From Paragyromitra xinjiangensis (Eukaryota; Ascomycota; Pezizomycetes; Pezizales; Discinaceae): a DNA stretch of 64,000 nt. The DNA lies in NCBI GenBank assembly GCA_038503065.1, contig JBCAMK010000006.1:1116001-1180000 (forward strand), in the 5' to 3' direction. The translations under genes and the position numbers were made by a program. This document shows positions 23,611 to 34,381 of this stretch, in pieces. Numbering within the stretch: position 1 is the stretch's first letter; every line of letters starts with the position of its first letter. The notes under the pieces were generated by a model. That model was not told the origin of the DNA. It searched no databases and saw only the letters and a list, made by a program, of their open reading frames with translations.

Positions 23611-25063
23611 ATGGCTTTCTACGGTCACGGTCAATCCTACCCCTCTCCTTATGTCAATGCTCCAATCCATGCTCCAATCCCTCCTCCAGGCCCAATCCCC
23701 GGCGAATTTGATTACGATCCAGAAGTCCAATATGCCGAGCCTGGCTCTCCTATGATCTTCCCTGTGTCCCCGACAGCAGGGATGTCACCCGTACACTCTC
23801 GTGACAACTCCCGCACCCGCCACGAAGGGCCAGTGATCCACGTTCCGGACAATTACGGCCGAGACAGGTCTTACCACAGCAGCCACCTTAACGTTGGTGC
23901 CAGCAGCAAAGCCCTCTCCCGTTCAAACTCCGAACGCTCCCGGCCAACAAGACCCGTCTACGTCGAAGTAGCCAAAAACGCTAGCTCGAGGGGTCGCCAT
24001 GGCCGCGCTGAAAGCGTGGGAACTAATTACTATTATGATGAAGCTGGAAGGAAGCGTGCTGGGTCAGCCTACAGCAACTCCTCTTACGGCTCCCGAGGCC
24101 ATTCCAGATCTCAATCCAAAGCTCGTCACTCTAGATCTTCGTCCCGCGGTTCTTTCGACTCCCTCGATGATCGCTATCATGGTGAGTACGACGGTGCCGT
24201 AGCACCCTACCGCGGTAAAGGACACTCGGAAGAAGACTTGTCTCTGCAGCTCCGTAAGGTTCAGCTACAGCTAGACCAGGTCCACGCTGAAACCAATCAG
24301 AGAAAGAAAGAAGAGGAAAATGCCAAACTTGAGAAGCTCCGCACTGAGGAGATCGAGCGATTGGTCAGTGAGAAACTGCAACTCCAGAGGAGAAAGGAGG
24401 TAGAGGCTGCTGCTGCAGCGAAGAAGAAAGAGGACGATGAGAAGGCGAGGATAAAGGCAGAAGCTGAGAAGCTCCTCGCAGAGCGTCTCGCAGCGGAGAA
24501 GGCCAAGAAAGACGCCGAGGAGGCTGATAAGGCAAGGATTCAGGCCATTGTCGATCAAGAGCGTGCCAAATATGAGGCTATGAACAGAGGAAGGAGGACT
24601 TACACCAAGTTCTCCAAGGTCCACCTCTGCAAAGAGGCTCTTGATGAGCGCAAGATTTCCTACACCGAAGAGGTAAGCCCCGATGATATCATCTCTCAAA
24701 CAACCACTTTGCTAACACTCAATTATTAGTCTGAGCATTTCCTTGTTCACAGAGTTGTCGACAAGACCGAGCAGAACTACCTCTGGGCCCGTACTAAGGA
24801 GATCCGAGGTAAGTAATTTAAGATTCACCGATGAATCTAAATAAATACTAACTTTCTCTCTAGCCTACTACAGACAGATTCAAGATGCTGCCGACAAGGC
24901 TCCTACCGTTCGCGGCCCCAACGGTGGCTGGGTTAAGTACGTCCAAATTGCTGGCCAGCCGTACCCGATGGCTCTCCCCGTCACCATCACCCAGACTCCC
25001 GGTGGTGGCCAAACCCAAGTGGTTAACCAGATCAAATGGACGGACATCTTCCGTCAGTTCTAA
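23611..25063 (+). CDS. conserved fungal low-complexity/coiled-coil protein of unknown function
   Basis: Three exons, 23611-24672, 24730-24808 and 24864-25063, give 446 residues. The introns have GTAAGC and GTAAGT donors and TTAG and CTAG acceptors. Residues 1-70 are proline- and tyrosine-rich (MAFYGHGQSYPSPYVNAP). Residues 70-200 are rich in Ser, Arg and Gly. About 205-330 is a highly charged Glu/Lys/Ala coiled coil (KAEAEKLLAERLAAEKAKK). About 335-446 looks globular and conserved: YTKFSKVHLCKEALDERKIS, EHFLVHRVVDKTEQNYLWAR and a C-terminus IKWTDIFRQF. I recognise the last part only as typical of uncharacterised fungal proteins. No signal peptide or membrane helix. Likely cytosolic or cytoskeletal, but this is a guess. 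Confidence 0.85.
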
Positions 25064-28000
25064 ATTGGGACTAAGTATATTTTGGGGGCTACCGCTCTGG
25101 TGGTTGGTGTAGAATCGAGATATAAAAACGAGTACATGGGATGACGGGACGGGATGAAGACTACGACGTTTATCTATGATTGCATGGGATAGGGAATTTT
25201 GTTCACAGAGGGCTTCCCTCATTTCTTTCATTTGTTTAAAATTTTGGCGGTGCGTTAATGACGGGTTTTCATATTCGGGTGGCGGGGGGATATCATCTGG
25301 GAGTTTTTACTTTTCCTACTGGGGCTTGTCATTGGCGGGGGTCTTTTATCTGTTGATTTCTGGTTCTTGAGATGCTCATCAGCGACTTTCTTTGTGTCCA
25401 TTATTTGGGCCTGTATTTTCTTTTTTTTTCCCTTTTTTTTCTTTTTGGACATGTGGTTGCTTTTTGTTAGATATCATTTGCGTTCATCTTTCAATAGCAT
25501 TAACAAGAGGGTTTCTCTGCATCTGCTCCAAGATTTTTCTTTTCTTTTTCCGCCTCAACAAGCTCGCATTTCATTGGCAGCTGAAAAGAGGGGGAGGGCG
25601 CTGGAGTTCCTTCTTGAGCACTTCTCTCTTTGCCTTTTCGTGTGTATTCACAACCCAGCCTCTTGACAAAACATTCGCAACTGAGCAGGTTAAATTGCTC
25701 GCGTGGGGGTTGTGCTTTTAAGAAGAGACAAACAGCTAAGCTCAGCTCTCCGGCTCGTGCAACTCAAGCCGTAATAAGCTAAACTTTATATCCTACATTA
25801 GATACTCTGCAACCAGCGATGTGAAAACGGCCTTAAGGGCATCTATCGTATCTTGATCTGTCACAGCGGTCCGATTCTCCACACATGAGGCCAAAAGTAG
25901 GGGGAGGGGGGTGAGTGAAAAGAAACCTTCATCTGTTCTAAACACGGCACGCGGGGGGGGGGCATAAAGCCAGGGCCGCGCGGAATAGTCCTACTCTAAT
26001 ACACTCCAGGCGGGCAACCGTAGACGGAGGGGGGTCTTTGTGGCTGCAGTTGGATGGGGTTGCGATATCACATGCGGAGCAGCAACGTCAGCAGATATGC
26101 AGGTGGTTTGATTATGCTGGTGTGGAAAGGCGGGGGTTGGGTTGGGGTTGGAAGACACGTGATATGTGGGTGTCCATTGCAGGGATGAAGGGACGAGTGA
26201 TGGGTTGTGAGGATTGTTTTTTGTTTTTGTTTTTGTTGGTTGTGGTTGGAGAGGGGTTGTTACGTGGTGTTTGATTTTTTGATTTGTTCGGTATGTGGAG
26301 GTTAGTAGGGTATTGGCTTTTTTTTTTTCTTTCTTGCTTTTCTTCTCCTTGAAACGGCGGCTGGTGCGGGAGTGGTTTTTGCGTACCCGTCTTTAGGGGG
26401 GTCCGTTAGGGTTGGAGATATAGCGTTTCGATAAATAGGGACGTAGAATTTTGTAACACCCGTTTGCATAGGGAGGGTTGTTTTGAAGACGGATCTATAA
26501 CGGGAGTGCTAGCTAGTATAAATAAACCCAGCCAAGTTTATAGATCTGGAGTTTTTTTTTCATTGATCCTCCGTATCGTGTAGTGGTATCCAGACGCTTC
26601 TTCACAGTTACTCACTCGCCGTTATAGATGGCCATCCCCGTGCCAACACATGGCTGTAGTAAAAAATCGATCTAACGGCTTATGGCCTACCCGGGATGAC
26701 GTACAGCCTAGGTACAGTGAGTACAGTGTGATGATGCTCAGACAGGACATGCAATAATCCAACAAGTTGGGTTTGGCCAGGTTGTTATAACCTCGTTCCT
26801 AGCAAAAGCATGTAGATATCAAGCCCGTGTACTAGAAAAGTCACTGTTAGAAGTCTTTTTAGTACGGTTGGGTAATACAATCGACGCGTAAGGACAGGAG
26901 CAGGGTGTGTGTGTGTTACAAAACCGTTTCGCTTGACGGGAACATGCTATAGCAGTGCTATTAAATTCGACTACTTTTATATGAAGGATGTTGGATAATT
27001 CTAGTTTGAGCTCCGGTTTTAACGCCTGGCGCTTTATTCACGAGCTAGCTCAAGTCAATTCGAGTTCTATAGGCGCGCTTGGATTTAGGTTCACGGATCA
27101 CTATGGCTTTTAAGACTTGATGGGATTGAGGTCACAGCTTAGACTTGCACCTGCAGAACGACCAGATTCTCAAATTGCACAAAGAACCCACCACCATCGA
27201 GGAAACCCCATTGGTCCAAGTCCTTATCCTGCCTTTAAACCCCTGATGAACAGAACTATGCAGTACAAACTATAAACCCGTCTCCCCAAATACATCCACT
27301 TGCAAAACGCATTGATACTCGTGTTGCAATAACATTTAAAATCGAGCTAAAATACCTGAGGATTCCACCAACCCTCAATCCCAACACCTGACTAAGATGG
27401 CGTTTTTCCTACATATGACTACGATTTCGAAGCCCTAGAATTATAAACATTCCCAACTTCTAGAGCCCGGGGGGGGGAAATCGCGCGATGAGTTTGTGGT
27501 CCGGTGATTTATGGCCAAGAATCACTGAGGTGGTAACCAATATTTCAAATACAACGAAGCATGAAAACCCAATCAACAACTTGCAATGACGACGGTTTTT
27601 TCGATCGGAGGTGATAACTAAATAATTCAGCGTTGTATACAAAGTGGCTGTGAGGTTCAATTGACTTGGTTTTAATTGTCATAGCGTCGGGTTGAAGCGA
27701 TTGGATGGTCGTTCAGGTACTAAGGACCGCCTGAGTATATGTAATGCGCCCCGCAGCCGTGATCTAGTCTATTCATTGGTCTAGGTAATAGGGAATCTCC
27801 ACTTAAATCTAAAACAACGTCTTTCCCAGCCCTTTTTCGTTTCGGAATTAGCTCTGTCAAGCGATCTCGGAATTGAGCCGAACAGTATCGCTTACTGCTT
27901 TTCTATAATTGGCTATGTGTTTTTGCATCTCTTCTTCTGATGTACAGACCCGCTCCGAAACGGGCATTTCTTGTTTCGGGTGTCCTAGAGGGGATATCCG

Positions 28001-28302
28001 CTCCCCGGCCCATGCGCAATTACCAATAGAACCTACTGTACAAACTTAGAAGACAAACCCCCCTAGTGATTGGTATAAGAACAGCATTACAAGTAACAAA
28101 TGCGCCTGAAAGATCAAATTCAAATGAGAAAAAGAACAAACTGTCCCTCCCAAAACGCCAGCCGCTGCTCAACAAACCTAATTATAATACGTATAGACCG
28201 CCGTGAAAGAATTTCTTCATCGTTTTTCTACTACAGTTTTAGTTTCCTCCTCCTACCCTCTATTCTTTTTCTCTTGTGCCAAACGTCGCACTAGAAACTA
28301 TG
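25064..28302. other. intergenic region of 3.2 kb, no gene seen
   Basis: The first 650 bases are T-rich on the plus strand (3' untranslated region and beyond, with long T runs at 25410-25445). 25900-26560 has several G runs (for example 25950-25962) and T runs. 26560-28300 is mixed AT-rich DNA with only short frames. I find no tRNA, repeat pair or gene fragment that I can name. Confidence 0.45.
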
Positions 28303-29091
28303 TTAGCACCCGACACATCCAATCCCGGGAGGTAACTTCACGACTGATGGAAACTTACGCTTTAGAGCTCTATCGAGAGGAGTTTCCCCCTTACAAAGGA
28401 CATATTTACTAGTACCACCACCGCCATCTTGAAGCAATTCAACAGCCTCCCGATACCCACTCGGCAGCTCCAACTTTTCCACACCCCCAGAGATAGTCGG
28501 AGAGATTTTACCGCGAAACAGGATCGCCGCTTCGTGTTGTCTATGGTTCATCCCCGTGGTAACCATAGAGACGAGTTCCCCGATTCGAGATTCCCGAGTA
28601 CTCCGTCCACCATTCTCAGATTCCAAGAGGTCCCGAAGCTCCTGGATATTGCCGTATCTCGCAGCACAGTGAAGCGCGGATTTCACACGTGGGTCCCGAA
28701 CAGGGAATTCAGCCCCGTAGTCCAGCAGCAAACGAACAAGTTCTACATGGCCAGCAGTTACTGCACACTGAAGCGGGGTCTTCCCGCTGGTGTCTTGGCC
28801 ATCAATCGCAGCGCCTTTTTCTATAACGAGCTTCACCAATGGGCCATGTCCTTTAGCGGCTGCCCAGTGGAGGGCTGATGTGCCCTCTTTATCCTGGACA
28901 GCGATTTTGTGAAGCAGGGGGGTCAGGAGGGCTGCCAGGTGGCGGCACGTTTTGGAGAGCGAGTTGAGGTCTTTTGTATCGAGGTTCTCTGCAATCAGGA
29001 GGAGAAGCTCGTTAGGACAGCAGAGAAGAGACATGTCGGAAATCATATTCACCGGAGCGCTTGAGGGCACTCGAAGGATGGAGATTTTCAT
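28303..29091 (-). CDS. F-box and ankyrin-repeat protein
   Basis: Single-exon protein of 262 residues. Residues 20-60 form an F-box-like motif (LLCCPNELLLLIAENLDTKD, LSKTCRHLAALLTPLLHK). Three ankyrin repeats follow at about 70-165: TSALHWAAAKGHGPLVKLVI, TPLQCAVTAGHVELVRLLL and SALHCAARYGNIQELRDLL. The F-box plus ankyrin layout is common in fungi and suggests an SCF substrate adaptor; the target is unknown. The remainder (166-262) may carry a degraded fourth repeat (GETPLDRALKRKF). An alternative start at the second or third methionine (residues 16 and 20) would place the F-box at the very N-terminus. It is not closely related to the F-box family at 7-16 kb. Confidence 0.8.
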   Translation of the reverse strand: MKISILRVPSSAPVNMISDMSLLCCPNELLLLIAENLDTKDLNSLSKTCRHLAALLTPLLHKIAVQDKEGTSALHWAAAKGHGPLVKLVIEKGAAIDGQDTSGKTPLQCAVTAGHVELVRLLLDYGAEFPVRDPRVKSALHCAARYGNIQELRDLLESENGGRSTRESRIGELVSMVTTGMNHRQHEAAILFRGKISPTISGGVEKLELPSGYREAVELLQDGGGGTSKYVLCKGETPLDRALKRKFPSVVKLPPGIGCVGC

Positions 29092-29966
29092 GTTTTTATA
29101 ATGTCTGGTAGATGCTGGTTTGCAGGAGGCGGCCCTTGCGCATTGGGGGGGACGTCGAGATGGGTGAGACTGGACTCAGAAATACGCGCATTGTGGCACG
29201 TGCGTGGATATCGTGTAACGTGTTTCAGGCGAACGGATGGATGACCCCTGGATGGGGAAACGCGCATTGCTGATTCGTTCCAGTGCGCATTTCCCACCAT
29301 AGAAGTCGGTCAGCCAGCGGCGAGTGATGGCTTGTGAAGGTGGCTGATCAAGGCATATTATTGCATTGGCTGACTCTATTTAAAAAGAGCTGTGCTTCTA
29401 GAAACTTTCTAAGGCAGAATGAATTCTCAGTGACGTGTCCAAACCGGGGGATTGTTTCGACACCGATCAACGTAGCACAACCCACGATGTGCTCTTAATA
29501 TCACGTCTAATCTTGCCCTTCCAAAGCCCCCACCGCCGCCCACCAGTTATTTGGTCTCGGGTAGCGGTCGCGGCCCGGCGCACGTTGAAATCAAGGATAT
29601 CCCCTGTCAACCCCACAGCCTTTTTTCACCTCCATCTTGAGTGCGCATTTCTCAGTTTTCATCCAGAACTACCCTACAAACAATGTTTCCCGCTGAAAAT
29701 ATTTTCCTGAGTAGCTCAAGATGGAATTCGAGTGATATTCCATGGACGTCCTTATCGATATTCAAGCTCCACAGCAAGACCCAACGCTTATACCATCACA
29801 AAAACCAAACAGAAATTATTTTATTCCACCCGCAGGAACCACAAACACAAGCCCCCCACCACCAACGCTGTATCCATAGAAAAAAACAAAAACAAAATAA
29901 CGCCCCAGTCTTTAATAGAAAGAAACCCCATCATAACTAACCCTCCCCCAACGCCCCCACAAACAA
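29092..29966. other. intergenic, promoter of the F-box/ankyrin gene
   Basis: About 875 bases. The part next to 29091 should carry the promoter of the minus-strand F-box/ankyrin gene. 29720-29960 is A/C-rich and probably the 3' untranslated side of the minus-strand TMF1-like gene. No coding potential recognised. Confidence 0.5.
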
Positions 29967-32533
29967 TCACCTCATGGTATCACTAACCAAATCCCTATAC
30001 ATCTGTTTCAAATCCGCCACATCCGCACGCAACTCCTCCACCAATTCACTCTTCTCCCCCAACATTTCCAACGTAGTTTCCTCACGTCTCCTCATCTCCT
30101 CTACGCTCTTCTCGAGCACCTTAACTCGTTCCTCAGCCCCCCTCTTAACCTCTACTTCACGCATTAGCTCTACAATCTCCTGTCTCGCTTCGTCTCTCTG
30201 CGCTGTTATCGCTGCGACTTCTTCCCGCGCTCCGGCCATCTCGGATTCAAGACGGCGTACAGTGGCCGACATGCGTTCTACTAGCTGTACTGAGGGGCCC
30301 GCAGCAACAGTCGATACCGAGACCATGTCAGCCCGGTGTGGTGAGAATGGGATGTTCTCAAAGTAATCGACGTCGTCTTCCTCTGCCGCGGTAGGGAGGG
30401 AGATACGGCTGATGTTGTGGAGCCCTAGTTGTGGAAGGCTGAGACCTGAGTCTTGACGTTGTACAGGGCCGATAGGAGGGGTACTAAACCCGTGTCTATT
30501 GGTTGGGTTCCGGCCGTAGAACTCGATTGGGGCGCCGGAGCCAGATGCGTCGATGCTTGATGGCGATCGCGTCATAGCGGATGATGGCTTCCGTGTGAAA
30601 CCAACGAAGTAGCTTTCCGTTGTTGAGAGTGGTCCTGAGGATTTTCGGATGGGGGGTAGGGATGGGGGTGCTATATGGGGGCCTGGAAATGGGCTTTGTG
30701 GGATTGGGGAGGAGGGGCGGGAGGATTCTTGCCATTTTGCTCGTTCTTCTTCGAGTTTGGATTGGAGGTCGCGTTGCCAGGATTCTTTTTCGCGGTCGAA
30801 GGATTTGCGGAGGTCTGTGAGGGAGGTTTCGAGGTTGGTGATTTGGGTGCGGAGTTTTTCGACGAGTTCGGATTGGGAAGAGAGTTCGGATTCGAGGTCT
30901 TTGATGCGGGAGTTTGAGGTGTCGAGGTCCATGTCGAGATTTTTGGACTTGATGTTCTGGTTTTGTATATTAGTGATGTATTGTAAATTGGGGTTAATGG
31001 GGACCTACGAGTTCTCTAGCTTTTCGACGGACGTCTCCTTCTTTCTTTGCTAGATCGTCTCGTTCCTTTTCTAGACTTGCGATCCTGCTTAACATGCTCC
31101 CTTCGATTCCTTGCCAGTTTTCAGATGCGATAGCATATTGTGTCTGTAGTGTTTCCACCTGTCGTAATAGTTTTGCATGTGCGTCCCCTGATGCGCCGCT
31201 CGAGACTTCCTCGGCGCGAGCCCTGAGGGACTCCATTTTACTTTCCATTATCTTTCACTTCCATTAGCGACACCTACAAATCCATAGGAAAAGGCAAAAC
31301 ATACCATCTGCTCTCCCTTCAACTCCTGCTCCATAGTCCTTGCCCTTTCCGCATCTCTCTCCATCTTACTCCTCAAATCCACAATTTCACTCCTCAGCCG
31401 TTCCTCCACTATAGCAGCCTCACTCTGCACCCGTTCCACAGTCGCCTTAAGCTCACTATTCTCCTTCCTCTCTCTCTCCAACGCCTCAGTCTGCACCCTC
31501 CCCTCCGCATCATCCGCCCTCCTACTCGCCTCCTCCAACTGCTCTTTCAACTCCAATATCATACTCTGCGCACTCTCCTTCTCCTTCCTCAACCCCTCAA
31601 CCTCCCCCTCAACCCTCCCAAGCGCCTTCAACCGTTCTTTATCCCTCCTCCCCTCCTCGACCACCCTCCTAACCTTCTCCCTCGCCTCCACCGCCTCCTT
31701 CTCAGCCTTCTCTCTCCCCTTCTTCGCCTCCAAGGTACCCTTCTCCTCCTCCTGCGTCTTAACCCGTAGTTTCTTAATCGTATTCTGCAACTTCAATTCA
31801 TTCTTCGAAAGCTTCTCCCCCTCCTCTAGCAGTAATGCGATTTTCTCCTGCGCCTCCGCAAGCTTCTTCTCAAGTCCTCCAGAAGGCGTCGAGGACGCCT
31901 TCTTCCGTGACGCTTCGGCGGATGTGCGCGCGAGGTATCGGATCTTTTCTTCAAGCGCGTCGATACGTTCCGAGGATGCGTAGGATTCGGATGCGAGACG
32001 GGCTTCGAGGGTGGTTATGGTTGATAGTAGGGTTTCTCTCGAGGCGCTTGTGTCGGTGCCATTCTCCACGGGAGACTCGGTGGATTGGCGGGGTGAGGGT
32101 GTGGAGGTTTCAGCAGGTGGGGTTGATGGGTCTTCGGAGGTGATGGGAGGTGGTGGGGGTTCGATGGGTTCGGGCGGGGCGGGGCTGGAGGTTCGGCTGG
32201 GGGTTGGGGAGTTTAAGGCGGCTTTGCGGGCCATGGCTGCTGCGAGACGTTCTTGCATGCTGATGCGGGAGGGAGTGGAGGTTCCATGTGGAGGTGTGGA
32301 TTGGGGGGTTGATTGTCGTGGGTCTAGAGGGGGGGGTTAGATTGATGGTGTTAGGAGGGTAGATGGAGGTGCACAACATACATACCCTTCTCGACGGACC
32401 TTCTTCCAGCGCCGTTGATCTGCGCTTCGGGGGGTTCTCGTTTTAGTGCCGCTTCTAGACGCTCGGGCTCGTCGAGGAGGACTTTGTCGAGGCGGGACTC
32501 GAGCCCCGCGAGTCCCTTCTGCAGGAAGTTCAT
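29967..32533 (-). CDS. TMF1/Sgm1-like Golgi coiled-coil protein
   Basis: Golgin of the TATA-element modulatory factor family; the yeast relative Sgm1 binds the Rab Ypt6 at the Golgi. Four exons, 32533-32386, 32323-31305, 31251-31009 and 30956-29967, give 799 residues. The opening MNFLQKGLAGLESRLDKVLL is typical. A proline- and serine-rich stretch (about 50-115) precedes a long coiled coil. ENWQGIEGSMLSRIASLEKE near residues 420-440 is a family hallmark of the central segment. The C-terminal TMF/TATA-binding domain (about 690-795) runs from VQLVERMSATVRRLESEM to ADVADLKQMYRDLV, the part that contacts Rab6-type GTPases in the family. The second intron uses an AAAG acceptor with a good GCTAAT branch site; the rest are ordinary. 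Confidence 0.9.
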
Positions 32534-33295
32534 CGTGCCGGTGGGGTTCGGGGGTTGTGTAGCATACAGGTGGGTGGGGTGTAGGTCTTGGGGGGTGTTT
32601 GCTACTGGTGTATGGTGGAGGGGGGAGGGGGAGGGTATAGATGCTGTGGATGCCGTGGAGTGATTCGTGTCCCGTTGGTTGGAGGTGGAGGCTTACGTCT
32701 CTTTGCTGGGTTTGTTCTTTATGAACCCTGTATTGCCGCGCTTTCCGGGCAATTTATTGGATTCATATAGATGGACTATATGGATTCTTTTTGTCTAAAT
32801 ACTTTATCTGAAGCAGTAGAGTGGATTGGGGTTTGTTCTATTTCAAGACACTGTGGCTGCATTGTCGGCGCAGGTACGAGACAGGAGCTATAACCCAAGG
32901 ACTGTAAGATCTTCGTGGTATCGCTTCTAGAGGTGTTTCAGAGTTCTTTTGTGGGGATGGTAAGATTGTTATTACGAGCAGTGGATGTCTTTGGTGGTTT
33001 AGGCAATTGAGCTGGACTCTGACCGTTATTTCCTGATATTCTCATTTCCCTCCTAACCACCGTTCTACACTCCAGGAAATAACCACAACAGCAGCTATCG
33101 TATAGAAATCACAGTACTTTGTAGTGCAGTCAAGTTAGATGCACAACAAGGATACTCTACGACTGTACCAAATCTGCGTTTCCTCTATAAAACGTCACCG
33201 GTATTTGACACTAACCCATCCCTCACGAAAATGAAAATGCAAGAACAAAAAATAACAATCTATCAAACCCAAGAGGAAAAAAAACATCCAACCAT
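32534..33295. other. intergenic between TMF1-like gene and ceramidase
   Basis: About 760 bases upstream of the TMF1-like start and downstream of the ceramidase stop, both on the minus strand. The first 150 bases are G-rich on the plus strand (C-rich on the coding strand), as expected for the TMF1-like promoter and leader. Nothing else is recognised. Confidence 0.5.
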
Positions 33296-34381
33296 TCATA
33301 CCCTCTTCCTACTCTCCCCGTTCACCCCATCCCTCCCACTTACCTTCTTCCTATTGATCACCGGCAAACTCAGTAACGACGGCCAGACCAAATCGAACTT
33401 ATCCTGATCACCGTTCAAACAATGTCGTAAATAAATCCCTACTCCCATCAGCACCCCTTCAAATCCCACCAGAATCACCCCCCCCCCCCCCGCCAACACT
33501 CAACTCACCATAAACAATATAATAATACGCCCCCACCCCAGTCAACAAATGCCACCACCCATGGCCCTCACTCAAAATCCCCCACGGCAACCCCACATCC
33601 CTCCTCCACGACCTCAGCACCCCGCAATACGCATTATCCAAATTCCACAACCCAAACCCGGCCATAAACACCACAAGCCCCCACCCAACCAACCACCACA
33701 TGATATTCACCGCAGCGGGATCAATCCTCCGAAGTCGCGTTTCCATGAGGTACCAAGAGCGGAACAACAACGTCGCGGTGAGAAGCGCGTATGCGTTCTG
33801 ATGAAACGTTGGGTCTTGAAGATGGTGGTAGACCAGTGTTATAGAACCCGCTATAAACGATAACACAGCACCGTAGAACGTCGCAAGGGTTACCGACTTC
33901 CCATGCGATAGTGATGCTGATAGTGTTAGCTTTACCTCCAGTGGATGGTACACGTACTTACCCCAGGCCATAAGACAGGTGGTATATATCATACTCAGCT
34001 CATCCACCAACTGCATAGAATCTACCCCCACGTCAGCTCTACTCCCGTGTGTAAGACGGCTACATACACCAGAGTGTGGAATGGAATAGGAAGCTTCCGA
34101 GCCCAACACATAGGTACCCTGCGAATGTGATTGCGAAGATCGTGTCATGTCCCTCTTTGAAGCAGTTCCGTAGGCCTTTGATTGCGAGCCAGACAAACAC
34201 CGCGTTGGTTACTGAGTTGACTATTTCGGCGCAGTGTCTCGTGAGGTAGTAGTCTTCTTCGCACCAACTACGTCATTGTTAGTACGAGGTAGTGGGTAGG
34301 GGGGAGGACTTGCTTCAGTGTTGAGGTTATCGGACCCCATCCGTGGGCTTTTTCGGGGCCGTATGGGATGCTCCACTGCAT
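33296..34381 (-). CDS. alkaline ceramidase
   Basis: Integral ER/Golgi membrane amidase that splits (phyto)ceramide into sphingoid base and fatty acid; yeast relatives are Ypc1 and Ydc1. Five exons, 34381-34314, 34267-34068, 34021-33962, 33916-33509 and 33438-33296, give 292 residues. The start MQWSIPYGPEKAHGWGPITS is typical. Family metal-site motifs are present: WCEEDYYLT and CAEIVNSVTN near the N-terminus, SFLFHSTLWY (S-x3-H), the Asp of QLVDELSMIYTTC, and HGWWHLLTG (H-x3-H) near the C-terminus. About seven hydrophobic segments fit the fold. The C-terminal segment YLRHCLNGDQDKF also matches the family. The first intron has a GC donor (AA|GCAAGT) and restores the expected TSTLNWCEED. A run of about 14 C lies inside the last intron. 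Confidence 0.93.
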
